Assembly: GCA_051746665.1 (NCBI GenBank)
Contig: JBNJFG010000013.1
Coordinates: 1 to 40,979, forward strand
DNA: 40,979 nt
Reading direction: 5' to 3'
Source: Halanaerobium sp051746665
GTDB lineage: Bacteria > Bacillota > Halanaerobiia > Halanaerobiales > Halanaerobiaceae
The notes below the pieces were generated by a model. The model was not told the origin of the DNA. It saw nothing but the letters and a program-made list of their open reading frames with translations, and made no database searches. The position numbers and the translations under genes were made by a program. Below are positions 8,646-17,601 of this stretch, piece after piece. Position 1 is the first letter of the stretch. Every line of letters begins with the position of its first letter.

Positions 8646-10565
8646 CTATTTATTAGATTTTTTAATACTTTTTGCTGGCTTATATTTTAAATAGATACCG
8701 GAAAGTGGTGGTATATTAATGCTGATAGAGTAGTCAAAACCATGATAAGCTTTTTCTTCAGCTTTAACTCTAGCTGCTGTTTCATAATTTGAACCACCAT
8801 AAACTTTTTGATCACTATTTAAAAGAAGCTCATATACACCAGGGCCTGGTACTCCAATTCGATAATCGTCTCTTGGAATAGGTGTGAAGTTTAAGAGTAC
8901 AATTAATTGTTGACTTTCATTTTCCGAACTTCTAATAAAACTAATTACACTTTGTTCATTATCATCTGCTTCGATCCAGCGGAACCCTTGATCTTCATGG
9001 TCTAATTCCCAGAGCGCTTTCTCTTTAAGATAAACCTGATTTAATTCCTGCATAAAATCTTGAGTTAATTTATGTTTATCATAATCAAGTAAGAGCCAAT
9101 CTAAACTTTGTTTATAATTCCACTCGATAAACTGTCCGAATTCGCCCCCCATAAAAACAAGTTTTTTGCCGGGATGAGCATACATATAGGTAAAAAGAAG
9201 CCTTAAATTAGCAAATTTACGCCAGTAATCTCCTGGCATTTTATCAACAAGTGATTTTTTACCATGAACAACTTCATCATGTGAAAGAGGCAGTACATAA
9301 TTTTCACTCTGACTGTACATACTTGAAAATGTGAGCTTGTTGTGCTGCCATTTTCTATGGATTGGATCATTTTCCATATAATCAAGAGTATCATTCATCC
9401 ATCCCATATTCCATTTGAAATTAAAACCTAAACCACCTTCATGAGCCGGTGCTGTAACAAGGGGCCAGGCACTTGATTCTTCTGCTATCATAAGGATTCC
9501 TGGATAGCGATCAAACATTTCAGTGTTTAATTCTTTTATAAATTCAATTGCTTCTAAGTTTTCAAAACTACCATATTCATTTGCTGCCCACTGACCATCT
9601 TCTTTTTCATAATTTAGATAAAGCATATTACTAACTGCATCTACTCTTAAGCCATCAATATGAAACTTTTCGAGCCAGTAATTTGCACTAGAAATCAAAA
9701 AACTCCAGACTTCATTTTGAGCAAAATCAAAATTTAATGTATCCCACTGAATATTTTCTGCTCGTCTCGGATCAGAACTTTCATATAAATGTGAGCCGTC
9801 AAACATTCTCAGACCGTGGTCATCTTTGCAAAAATGACTTGGAACCCAGTCCATAAGCACTCCAATACCATTTTGATGAAGTTTATCCACAAAATACATA
9901 AAGTCTTCAGGTGTACCATATCGAGAAGTTAAAGCAAAATAGCCTGTAGTCTGATAACCCCAAGAACCAGGAAAAGGATATTCAGTTAAAGGCATTAATT
10001 CAACATGAGTAAAGCCCATTTTATTAATATAAGGTACAAGTTCATCTGCAATTTCCCTATAATTCATTAAATCTCCATCATTTTGCTTCCAAGATCCAAG
10101 ATGCATTTCATAAATACTTAATGGCTTTCGAAGATGATTAGAATTTTTTCTTTTCTTAAGCCATTTTTTATCATTCCAATTATATTTTTCTGATTTATAA
10201 ATTTGTGAAGCTGTTTTTGGAGCTTTTTCCTGTCTGCGGGCATAAGGATCTGCTTTAACTCTAATTACACCTCTGTAGCCCCTAATCCAATATTTATAAT
10301 ACATTTTATTTTCTGCGCCTTCGATAAAGGTAGTCCAGATACCGGAGTCTTTAATTTTCTGCATTGGATGTTGATTTTTATTCCAGTCGTTAAAATCACC
10401 AATAACACTTATTTCTTCAGCATTTGGTGCCCATAGTGTAAAACGCACCCCTTTTTTACCTTTTTCTGTAGTTAAATGTGCTCCTAGAAAATTATAGCTT
10501 TGGTAATGTCTTCCTTGATGAAAAAGATAGCGATCATAGTCATCAGGATAATTATTTTTTGGCAT
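8646..10565 (-). CDS. glgB: 1,4-alpha-glucan branching enzyme GlgB (GH13_9)
   Basis: 639 aa, SD AGGGGGGAG before ATG. Transfers glucan segments to make alpha-1,6 branches in glycogen. Residues 25-120 form a CBM48 domain (VRFTLWAPNAEEISVIGDFNDW); the GH13 barrel follows from IYEMHLGSW (151-159). Catalytic residues are nucleophile D309 (GLRVDAV), acid/base E362 (MIAEESSAW) and D430 (LPLSHDEVVHGKKS); the spacings 53 and 121 equal those of the E. coli enzyme. A C-terminal beta domain follows (RWIEADDNEQSVISF onward). The extra N-terminal domain of enterobacterial GlgB is absent, as in most Firmicutes. First gene of the minus-strand glgBCD operon, divergent from glgA. Confidence 0.96.
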   Translation of the reverse strand: MPKNNYPDDYDRYLFHQGRHYQSYNFLGAHLTTEKGKKGVRFTLWAPNAEEISVIGDFNDWNKNQHPMQKIKDSGIWTTFIEGAENKMYYKYWIRGYRGVIRVKADPYARRQEKAPKTASQIYKSEKYNWNDKKWLKKRKNSNHLRKPLSIYEMHLGSWKQNDGDLMNYREIADELVPYINKMGFTHVELMPLTEYPFPGSWGYQTTGYFALTSRYGTPEDFMYFVDKLHQNGIGVLMDWVPSHFCKDDHGLRMFDGSHLYESSDPRRAENIQWDTLNFDFAQNEVWSFLISSANYWLEKFHIDGLRVDAVSNMLYLNYEKEDGQWAANEYGSFENLEAIEFIKELNTEMFDRYPGILMIAEESSAWPLVTAPAHEGGLGFNFKWNMGWMNDTLDYMENDPIHRKWQHNKLTFSSMYSQSENYVLPLSHDEVVHGKKSLVDKMPGDYWRKFANLRLLFTYMYAHPGKKLVFMGGEFGQFIEWNYKQSLDWLLLDYDKHKLTQDFMQELNQVYLKEKALWELDHEDQGFRWIEADDNEQSVISFIRSSENESQQLIVLLNFTPIPRDDYRIGVPGPGVYELLLNSDQKVYGGSNYETAARVKAEEKAYHGFDYSISINIPPLSGIYLKYKPAKSIKKSNK

Positions 10566-10714
10566 TAAACTCCCCCCTAAATCTTGATTAAAAATATATT
10601 AAAAGATATTAAATTTTGCTGTTGTATTGTATTTATTCTCTATTTAGTTTAATTTTCCTTTAATTAATCATGTTATTGCTGCTTAAAGAACTATTATCAG
10701 AAGATTAGAATTAG

Positions 10715-10761
10715 TTGACATTGGACTCAACTTTTAATAAACTAAACACACAGGTTATAAT
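10715..10761 (+). promoter_or_regulatory. Promoter region of glgA
   Basis: TTGACA at 10715-10720 with TAAACT 17 bp downstream (10738-10743), and a separate TATAAT at 10756-10761 with a weak -35. One or both probably drive glgA. The rest of the 266-bp divergent region to glgB holds no clear operator and no convincing minus-strand promoter. Confidence 0.45.
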
Positions 10762-10831
10762 AATTTAGTTTATTTTGTAAATTAGTAGACAGTAGATAGA
10801 GTTTAAACGTATATTTTTAGGAGGTGGCTCC

Positions 10832-12327
10832 ATGAAAAAAGAAAAAAAGAAAATTTTATTTGTAGCTTCAGAGGCGGACCCATTTATTAAAACAGGAGGG
10901 TTAGCTGATGTTGCTGGATCTTTACCACAGGCGCTAATTGAAGAGGGACATGATGTAAGATTGGTTATTCCACAGTACAAGCAGATTCCGGAAAAATATC
11001 AGCAAAGAATGGAATCAGTCTGTCATTTTAGAACAAAGTTAGCCTGGAGAGATACATATTTAGGAGTAAATAAATTAGAGGAAGACGGGGTTCCAGTTTA
11101 TTTTATAGATAATAAGCATTATTTTGATCGGGATTCAATTTATGAAAATGTCGATAAACATGAACAGTTTGCTTTCTTTTCTCAGGCTGTATTAGATATG
11201 CTGCCTGTTATTGGTTTTAAGCCAGATGTTATTCATGCAAATGATTGGCAGACAGGTCCTTTACCTCTGCTTTTTGCGGATCGCTATCGTCAGCAGAGCT
11301 ATTATCAGGATATTAAAACTGTATTCACTATTCATAATTTACGTTATCAGGGACAGTTTGCTGGACATGCAGCTGGTGATGTTTTAGGTGTGGCTCCACA
11401 CCACTGGGAAAGTGGAAATATTAGACATAATGGCTTACTTAATTATATGAAATCTGGAATAATGTATGCTGATCATGTGACAACTGTTAGTGAAAGTTAT
11501 GCAAATGAAATTCAGACTTCATATTTTGGTGAAGGTTTAGATTATGCTTTAAGATTAAGAGCTAATGATTTAAGCGGTATTTTAAATGGTATCAGCTATG
11601 ATAAGTTTGATCCAGAAACAAATAAAAACCTTGCAGTGCGTTTTTCAAAGGGTGAAATTGATAAAAAAATTGCAAATAAAGTCCATATTCAGCAAAAACT
11701 AGGTTTAGAAGTTAATGGTGATAAACCACTTATTGGCTTTATTTCTAGAATGGTTGAACAGAAAGGTCTGGACCTTGTTAAAGCAGTTTTTGATGATATT
11801 ATGGCTACAGGAGCTCAGTTCTTAATTTTGGGTACAGGTCAAAGGGAATACGAAGAATTTTTAAAGGCTAAACAGCATCAATATCCAGATAATCTATCAG
11901 TAAACATTAAATATGATGCTCAGTTAGCAGATCAGATTTATGCAGGAAGTGATATGTTCTTAATGCCTTCTCGCTTTGAACCCTGTGGTTTAAGTCAATT
12001 AATCAGTTTCCGTTATGGTACAATTCCAGTAGTTAGAGAAACTGGAGGTTTAAATGACACTGTTGTTGCCTATAATGAAGAAACAGGTGAAGGTACTGGT
12101 TTCAGCTTCAACAACTATAATGCGCATGATATGCTGCATACAATTGAAAGAGCTGTTTCTTTCTATGATAAAAAAGGTATCTGGAATAAGCTAGTAAATA
12201 GAGTAATGAATCTTGATTACAGCTGGCATAATTCTGCTCAAAAGTATTCTGAACTTTATAATGAATTAACTGGAAGTTCAGAGCAGAAACTTTTACAAAA
12301 AGGTGATGAATCAGAAATTAATATAAA
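10832..12327 (+). CDS. glgA: Glycogen synthase GlgA (GT5), 3' end lost in the scaffold gap
   Basis: 498 readable codons, SD TAGGAGGTGG before ATG. Adds glucose from ADP-glucose to the growing alpha-1,4 chain. N-terminal Rossmann half with the ADP-glucose loop IKTGGLADVAGSLPQAL (19-35) and HANDWQTGPLPLLF; C-terminal half with GFISRMVEQKGLDL, MPSRFEPCGLSQLISFRYG and VRETGGLNDTV. The family usually ends soon after a SWxxSAxxYxxLY segment, here SWHNSAQKYSELYNEL about 25 residues before the gap, so the protein is essentially complete and its stop codon lies in or near the unsequenced part. The open frame continues beyond the N-run into an unrelated helix-hairpin-helix sequence; that is not a real fusion. 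Confidence 0.93.
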
Positions 12328-12427
12328 NNNNNNNNNNNNNNNNNNNNNNNNNNNNNNNNNNNNNNNNNNNNNNNNNNNNNNNNNNNNNNNNNNNNNNNNN
12401 NNNNNNNNNNNNNNNNNNNNNNNNNNN
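12328..12427. other. Scaffold gap (100 N)
   Basis: Exactly 100 N, the usual placeholder for a gap of unknown length. It separates the 3' end of glgA from a ComEA-like fragment. Flanking sequences do not repeat each other, so DNA really is missing. Confidence 0.97.
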
Positions 12428-12565
12428 ATTGGTAATGCCTATGCAGAAAGAATAATAGATTATAGAGATCAAAATGGTGTGTTTACTAAAAAATCAGATC
12501 TAACTAAAGTTAAAGGTATTGGCAAGAAAAAATATCAAAAAATATCAAAGATGTTAACCCTTTAA
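12428..12565 (+). CDS. ComEA-like helix-hairpin-helix protein, C-terminal fragment
   Basis: 45 codons from the gap edge to TAA. IGNAYAERIIDYRDQNG followed by FTKKSDLTKVKGIGKKKYQK is the second half of the tandem helix-hairpin-helix domain of ComEA-type DNA-binding proteins; both the RIIDYR and VKGIG signatures are visible. The start, any membrane anchor and the first hairpin are in the gap, so I cannot say whether this is the competence receptor ComEA or a small free HhH protein. It is followed at once by a good terminator. Confidence 0.7.
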   Translation: MGNAYAERIIDYRDQNGVFTKKSDLTKVKGIGKKKYQKISKMLTL

Positions 12566-12598
12566 AGTAATCTCATTTCAAATTTAAAATAAGTGATT

Positions 12599-12624
12599 AG
12601 ACCGTCTTAATCGGCGGTCTTTTA
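12599..12624 (+). terminator. Rho-independent terminator after the ComEA-like gene
   Basis: AGACCGTC (12599-12606), loop TTAATC, GGCGGTCT (12613-12620), then TTTTA. Eight pairs including one wobble. Confidence 0.75.
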
Positions 12625-12670
12625 CTTGTTAAATTTGATAAAAATATCACAATAAAAACTTAATTTTTGT

Positions 12671-12699
12671 TTGCTAATAAGTAATAGATTAAATATAAT
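12671..12699 (+). promoter_or_regulatory. Promoter of the fucose-isomerase-like gene
   Basis: TTGCTA (12671-12676), 17-bp spacer, TATAAT (12694-12699), 64 bp before the start codon. Confidence 0.6.
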
Positions 12700-12763
12700 A
12701 GATATAGAGAAAAATTTTTAGAAACAAATAAAGTGGATTGTGATAAAATATGGAGGTTAAATT

Positions 12764-13986
12764 ATGAAAATAGCACTGGTTTCAATTGTATCTGAAATAC
12801 ATGATGAACAAAGAATAAATAAAACTTTAAAGCCTAAAATTGAAATTTTAGAACAAAGATTTGAACTGGAAAAAATTTCGACTGATGAGATTCCTTTTAC
12901 AGATTTTAGTGAATATGATCTGACAATTAATTTCATTAAATCAGGTGGCTCAGAAGATATTTTTGCTGAAAATGTAGAATATCTACCTCAACCTGTTTAT
13001 TTACTGGCAACAGAACTGCATAATTCTTTACCGGCGTCTTTAGAAATTTTAAGCTTTTTAAATGCAGAAGGTTTAGATGGAAAAATACTGCACGGAGAAA
13101 TGGAAGATCTGATACTAGAAATTGAAGAATTAGCAGCATATAAAAAAGTTAGAGATGATATTGCAGAGGCCCGTTTTGGGATTATTGGTAAACCTTCTGA
13201 TTGGTTAATTGGAAGTCAGGTTGATTATGAGCATGCAGCTCATCACTGGGGAAGCGAATTTTTAGATATCGAGCTTGAGCAAGTTTATCAAGCTTTGGAA
13301 AATGTTGATCCTGCTAAAGCAAAAAGAGTTGCAGCTGACTTTTTAGAAAATGCTGCAGAAATTGTAGAAAGCAGTAAAGCTGAAGTGGTAGAAGCTTCTA
13401 AAATATACCTGGCTTTAAAAGAGGTTATTGCAGAAAACGAATTAGATGTAATTACTATTCGCTGTTTTGATATTGTTAAGAAGCTTAATACTACGGGTTG
13501 TCTGGCACTCTCTCTTTTAAATAATGAAGGTTTAGTTTCAGGCTGTGAAGGAGATGTTCCAGCAGCTTTCTCAATGTTTTTAGCTTTTCAATTAACAGGA
13601 GTTATGCCTTTTATGGCTAATCCAGCTGCAATAGATAAAAAGAAGGATGAAATCTTATTTGCCCACTGCACTGTAGCAACTGATATCAGTGAAGATTATA
13701 TTATACGCTCTCATTTTGAAACAGGTATAGGAGTTGGAGTTCAGGGGTTGTTAAAAAAAGGACCAGTTACTGTCTTTAAAATTGGTGGAGCTGGCTTAGA
13801 ACAGTATTTTGTAGCTGAAGGAAAAATTATAGAGAACTTAAATTCTGCTAATGCCTGCAGAACTCAGCTTAAAATATCTTTACCACAGAGTTCAGATTAT
13901 TTTTTAAATGATACTATTGGTAATCATCATCTGATCATTCCGGGTTATCATGCAGATAAGATTAATGAATTTCTTGGTATGGAGTA
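12764..13986 (+). CDS. L-fucose isomerase-like protein, 3' end lost in the scaffold gap
   Basis: At least 407 aa, SD TGGAGG before ATG. The fold resembles the L-fucose/L-arabinose isomerase superfamily: an N-terminal Rossmann-like part (residues 1-140), GIIGKPSDWLIGSQVD near 140-155, ITIRCFDIVKKLNTTGCLALSLLNNEG and SGCEGDVPAAFSMF near 230-270, and a C-terminal barrel with FAHCTVATDI and HFETGIGVGVQG. CEGD and HFETG carry acidic and histidine residues suited to metal binding. Function is probably isomerisation of a sugar or sugar derivative, but related proteins are mostly uncharacterised. The missing part is likely short, since the family runs to roughly this length. It has its own promoter; nothing nearby fixes the substrate. 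Confidence 0.75.
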
Positions 13987-14086
13987 NNNNNNNNNNNNNN
14001 NNNNNNNNNNNNNNNNNNNNNNNNNNNNNNNNNNNNNNNNNNNNNNNNNNNNNNNNNNNNNNNNNNNNNNNNNNNNNNNNNNNNNN
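13987..14086. other. Scaffold gap (100 N)
   Basis: Exactly 100 N between the fucose-isomerase-like gene and sufC. The flanks do not repeat each other, so the 3' end of the first gene and perhaps the sufC promoter are missing. Confidence 0.97.
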
Positions 14087-14112
14087 AAAATTAAATTTAC
14101 AGGAGGAATAAA

Positions 14113-14862
14113 ATGTCTAAATTATTAGAAGTCAAAGATCTGCATTTAAAAATTGAAGATGCAGAAATATTAAAAGGAATGGAATTTTCTCTGGAAAAAG
14201 GGGAAGTTTTTGCACTGATTGGACCAAATGGTTGTGGTAAATCAACTCTAGCTTATACTTTGATGGGAATCAATAATTATCATCCTCAAAAAGGAGAAAT
14301 GCTTTTTAAGGGAGAAAAAATTAATGATTTAAAAATTAACGAAAGAGCCAAAAAAGGTATTACTTTAGCCTGGCAGGAGCCTGCTCGTTATCAGGGAGTA
14401 ACAGTTAGAGAATTTCTGTCTTTAGGTTTAAAAAGCAAAAATGAAGAAGTTACAGAAGAAAAATTAAAAGATGCTTTAAATAAAGTAGCAATTAATCCTT
14501 ATCAATATCTTAATCGCTTTGTAGATAAAACTTTAAGTGGAGGAGAAAGAAAAAGAATTGAACTTGCAGCTTTAATTTTGATGCATCCAGAATTAATTAT
14601 ATTAGATGAGCCTGATTCTGGGGTTGATGTAGTAGCTTTAAATAATATTGCTGATATGATAAATCATTTTAAAGATTCAGGCAGTGGAATTTTGTTAATT
14701 ACTCATTCAGAAGAAATGCTAAAATATGCTGATCAAGCTGCTTTAATTTGTGAGGGAGAAATTATTCGTCAGGGGAATCCATCAGATATTAGTGAATACT
14801 TTAAATCTTTCTGTTATCCCTGTGCCAAGGAAGAAGAATGTGAAACGGAGGTGGCTAGTTAA
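14113..14862 (+). CDS. sufC: SufC-type Fe-S assembly ATPase
   Basis: 249 aa, SD AGGAGG before ATG. SufC is the cytosolic ABC ATPase that drives Fe-S cluster assembly on SufB. Walker A GPNGCGKST (37-45), Q-loop region LAWQEPARYQGVTVREFL as in SufC proteins, signature LSGGERKR (141-148), Walker B LIILDEPDSGVD (161-172), and H-loop H198. An added C-terminal tail has cysteines C234, C237 and C243 (FCYPCAKEEEC), which could bind a metal or nascent cluster. Its stop overlaps the start of the sufB-like gene. No SufD, SufS, SufU or SufE is nearby, matching the two-gene minimal SUF type. The preceding gap hides any upstream partner. Confidence 0.9.
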   Translation: MSKLLEVKDLHLKIEDAEILKGMEFSLEKGEVFALIGPNGCGKSTLAYTLMGINNYHPQKGEMLFKGEKINDLKINERAKKGITLAWQEPARYQGVTVREFLSLGLKSKNEEVTEEKLKDALNKVAINPYQYLNRFVDKTLSGGERKRIELAALILMHPELIILDEPDSGVDVVALNNIADMINHFKDSGSGILLITHSEEMLKYADQAALICEGEIIRQGNPSDISEYFKSFCYPCAKEEECETEVAS

Positions 14863-15800
14863 TGAATGATTACAATATGATGGTTGATGCTTATAAAGAG
14901 GCCGGCGGAGATGATATTTTTTCAGACAGTGAAGTAGCACATGTTGTTCTGGAGAGAGATAAAATTCTTGGAATGCATGCTGTTGAAGGACTGGAAGTTG
15001 AAGCTGATAAAGTTGAGACTAATAAGGTTAAAGTAAAAGTTACTGTAAGAGAAGGATATAAAATTAAAAATCCTGTGCATATGTGCTTTGGAGTTTTGCC
15101 AAAAGAAGGTAAACAAATAATTGACATGAATGTAGAAATCCAAAAAAATGCTCATGTTGAAGTTGTTGCTGATTGTGTTTTCCCAAATGCAGTTAAAGTT
15201 CAGCATATTATGGATGCAGTTATCAATATTGGAGAAGGTGGCAGTTATAATTATAAAGAACACCACTTCCACGGCGAAAATGGTGGGGTAGAAGTAATTG
15301 CCAAATCAGATATTAATGTTGAATCTCATGGTAAGTTGGTCACAAAATTTGATCTTCTAAAAGGCAGAGTTGGAAAAATAGATTTTGATTATGAGGCAGA
15401 AATCGGGGAACATGCAACTGTAGAAATGCTGGCCCGGATCAGTGGTCAAAAAGATGATTTAGTAAAAATTAGAGAAGCAGCACATTTAAATGGAAAATTT
15501 GCTCGGGGAATACTTGATTCTAAAATTGCTTTAAAAGATCAAGCAGAAGCAGAAATTTATAATGAACTAACAGCAGATGCTGCAGATGCTATGGGTCATG
15601 TTGATTGTACTGAAATCATTAAAGATCAAGCAATAGCTCGTGCAGTCCCGATTGTAGATGTTCGTCATCCTGAAGCTAAAGTAACACATGAAGCAGCAAT
15701 TGGTAGTGTTGACAGCACCCAACTGCAGACATTAATGGCTCGTGGGCTTGATGAAGAAGAGGCTTCAGAAGTAATTATTCAGGGTTTATTAAATGACTAA
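14862..15800 (+). CDS. Short SufB/SufD-type scaffold protein (minimal SUF)
   Basis: 312 aa, SD GGAGGTGG inside the sufC end; TAATG overlap with sufC. It is much shorter than SufB (about 470 aa) and keeps the beta-helix core plus the C-terminal helical segment (VTHEAAIGSVDSTQLQTLMARGL). H276-E277 match the conserved HE of the SufB tail. By eye, the E. coli SufB Cys405 position reads Ala here (KDQAIAR), while C249 lies nearby in GHVDCTE; C75 and C105 are the other cysteines. Likely a homodimeric scaffold working with the SufC above. A member of the SufB/D family with good confidence; cluster ligands are inferred. Confidence 0.88.
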   Translation: MNDYNMMVDAYKEAGGDDIFSDSEVAHVVLERDKILGMHAVEGLEVEADKVETNKVKVKVTVREGYKIKNPVHMCFGVLPKEGKQIIDMNVEIQKNAHVEVVADCVFPNAVKVQHIMDAVINIGEGGSYNYKEHHFHGENGGVEVIAKSDINVESHGKLVTKFDLLKGRVGKIDFDYEAEIGEHATVEMLARISGQKDDLVKIREAAHLNGKFARGILDSKIALKDQAEAEIYNELTADAADAMGHVDCTEIIKDQAIARAVPIVDVRHPEAKVTHEAAIGSVDSTQLQTLMARGLDEEEASEVIIQGLLND

Positions 15801-15810
15801 TTATTGCACC

Positions 15811-15908
15811 TACCGTTTGCTGGACCATATTTTTCCATTATGCAAAAATATGATTATTCAAATTGGATAAAATTGGTTTCGCAAACGGTACATGTACATT
15901 TTAATGGA
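15811..15908 (+). promoter_or_regulatory. Structured leader RNA of the ABC operon, possible riboswitch or attenuator
   Basis: TACCGTTTGC (15811-15820) and GCAAACGGTA (15881-15890) form a perfect 10-bp closing stem. Inside, CATATTTTT (15826-15834) and AAAAATATG (15844-15852) form a 9-bp hairpin with the loop CCATTATGC. TCCATTA (15834-15840), in and beside that loop, is complementary to TAATGGA (15902-15908) in the ribosome binding site of the next gene, so a loop-SD pairing could block translation. I do not recognise a known riboswitch; the TPP consensus is absent. Confidence 0.55.
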
Positions 15909-15917
15909 GGGGTTATT

Positions 15918-16868
15918 ATGTTAAAGAAAAAGAGGTTATTAACTTCAATATTAATTTTAAGTTTTATTCTAATAGCAGTTTTTCCTGCTTCAGCACTTGA
16001 AGTTAATGTGCAGACTCCAACAGTGCCAGGAGCACTGCCTTTTTTATGGATGCAGGAAAAAATTGAGCTTCCAGCTGCATTAGAACTTAATGTTAATTTA
16101 TCTTCTGATCATCAAAGAGGAATTTCGCTGCTGGCTCAAAATGATATCGATTTTCTAATCACAGGCAGTAATGTTGGAGCTAATGCTTATAATCGAGGTG
16201 TTAATCTTAAAATGCTTAATGTTAACATCTGGGGAATTGATTATTTGCTTACAAATGGCTTTAAAGCAGAAAGCTGGCAGGATTTAAAGGGAAAAGATTT
16301 AGCAATTCCACTTCAGGGAGGGCCGCTTGATTTTTTAGCACGCTATTTAGCTGAAAAAAATGGTATTGATCCTGAAAAAGATTTAAACTTAGTTTATAGA
16401 GCTTTACCCGGTGGAGCTCAGTTATTTATGGCAGGAGAACTTGATGCTGTCATGTTACCAGAACCATTAGTAACAATTAGTCTTGCTAAAGGTGAAAATG
16501 CAGTATTATCTATGGATCTCCAGGAAGAGTGGGCTGAGATTCATGGGGATAATAGGATTCCATTTGTTGCTCTCTTTGTTAATGGAGAGTTTAGTGAAAA
16601 ATATCCACAATTTACGAATATTATCAACGCTTATTACAAAAAAGGAGTCGACTGGGTTAATAATAATCCAGAAGCAGCTGCTGAGCTTGCATCAAAACAT
16701 TTTGAGATGCCAGCGCCTGTTCTTAAACAGTCTATGAGCAGAGTTAATTTAAACATTTATCCAGAGGCTGAAAGCAAAAAAATAACTGAAATTTATTTTG
16801 GAGAAATGCTAAAAATGTATCCAGAATTATTAGGTGGAAAATTACCAGATGAAGAATTTTATTATTAA
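15918..16868 (+). CDS. NitT/TauT-type ABC transporter substrate-binding protein
   Basis: 316 aa from the ATG at 15918, which has SD GGAGGGG 7 nt upstream and starts a clear signal peptide: MLKKKR, a hydrophobic core to about residue 24, then PASA before LEVNVQTP. The in-frame start at 15804 would lie inside the leader and lacks an SD. No lipobox cysteine is seen. The body is an NMT1/SsuA-like binding protein (DFLITGSNVGANAYNRG; SWQDLKGKDLAIPLQGGP; AGELDAVMLPEPLV). Relatives bind nitrate, taurine, sulfonates or thiamine precursors; the ligand here cannot be read from sequence. First gene of a three-gene importer operon overlapping the permease gene, directly after the SUF pair. Confidence 0.88.
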   Translation: MLKKKRLLTSILILSFILIAVFPASALEVNVQTPTVPGALPFLWMQEKIELPAALELNVNLSSDHQRGISLLAQNDIDFLITGSNVGANAYNRGVNLKMLNVNIWGIDYLLTNGFKAESWQDLKGKDLAIPLQGGPLDFLARYLAEKNGIDPEKDLNLVYRALPGGAQLFMAGELDAVMLPEPLVTISLAKGENAVLSMDLQEEWAEIHGDNRIPFVALFVNGEFSEKYPQFTNIINAYYKKGVDWVNNNPEAAAELASKHFEMPAPVLKQSMSRVNLNIYPEAESKKITEIYFGEMLKMYPELLGGKLPDEEFYY

Positions 16869-17601
16869 ACCATTTTGGATTTTATTATTTGTAATTTTTC
16901 TAATCTGGGAAAAGAGTGCGGCTGGTTTAAACAGCCTCATTCTGCCCTCGATTGGAGAAAGTTATCAGGCGCTTAAAGAAATAGCACTTTCTGGTATTTT
17001 AGTTGAGAGTTTTTTAATTACTTTAAGACGCACCTTAATTGCTTATGGTTTGGCGGTAATTGTAGGAGTTATTTTAGCACTACTTTTAAATCGTTTTAAA
17101 TTGCTGCAGAAAACTTTTAGACCTCTAATAACAATTATTCAGGCCACTCCACCTGTAGTTTGGGTTTCTCTGGCGGTTGTCTGGTTTGGAGTAGCTGATG
17201 ACCTGACACCAATATTTTTAATATTTATAGTTTCAATGCCTGTTATTTTTATCAATATTTTTCAAGGTTTAGAAGACATGAATACTGAATTAGTAGAGAT
17301 GGCCAGGGCATATTCTACTTCTAAATATCGAATTTTAAAAGAAATTTATTTTCCATCTTTGCTCCCAGCTTTAGTATCTGCTTTAAGTATAGCTTTTGCT
17401 TTTGCCTGGAAATCATCAGTTTTTGCAGAATTTATAGCTTCTTCAAGTGGAATTGGCTATCAGCTTAGTCGTGCTAATTCTATGATGGCAACTGATCGAC
17501 TTTTTGCCTGGACTATTATTTTAATTTTATTTATGCTATTTGTAGAGTATTATTTATTGGAAAAGTTAAAAAAGCATGTCAGCAGGTGGAAAAATGAATA
17601 A
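16849..17601 (+). CDS. NitT/TauT-type ABC transporter permease
   Basis: 250 aa from ATG 16849 (SD TAGGTGG), overlapping the binding-protein gene by 20 nt; a GTG at 16834 is in frame but sits inside the SD. Inner-membrane permease with about six hydrophobic segments. The cytoplasmic EAA loop that docks the ATPase is visible (ELVEMARAYSTSKYRILKEI), followed by YFPSLLPALVSALSIAFAFAW. Pairs with the ATPase encoded next. The family takes up small anions or thiamine-related compounds; the substrate is open. Confidence 0.9.
   Translation: MKNFIIKPFWILLFVIFLIWEKSAAGLNSLILPSIGESYQALKEIALSGILVESFLITLRRTLIAYGLAVIVGVILALLLNRFKLLQKTFRPLITIIQATPPVVWVSLAVVWFGVADDLTPIFLIFIVSMPVIFINIFQGLEDMNTELVEMARAYSTSKYRILKEIYFPSLLPALVSALSIAFAFAWKSSVFAEFIASSSGIGYQLSRANSMMATDRLFAWTIILILFMLFVEYYLLEKLKKHVSRWKNE

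Noticed and set aside
10832..12565. Single 577-aa glycogen synthase with a C-terminal DNA-binding domain
   Set aside because: The frame crosses 100 N of unknown content, and the part after the gap is an unrelated ComEA-like fragment.
13987..14128. Extension of the fucose-isomerase-like frame to 14128
   Set aside because: It passes through the N-run and then overlaps the SD and start of sufC in another frame; the residues after the gap are noise.
14891..15272. Minus-strand open frames opposite the SufB-like gene
   Set aside because: Shadows of a clearly coding plus-strand gene, with no SD and low-complexity composition.
15804..15917. N-terminal 38-residue extension of the ABC binding protein
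   Set aside because: No SD before 15804, the region is a structured leader, and a clear signal peptide begins at 15918 with a good SD.
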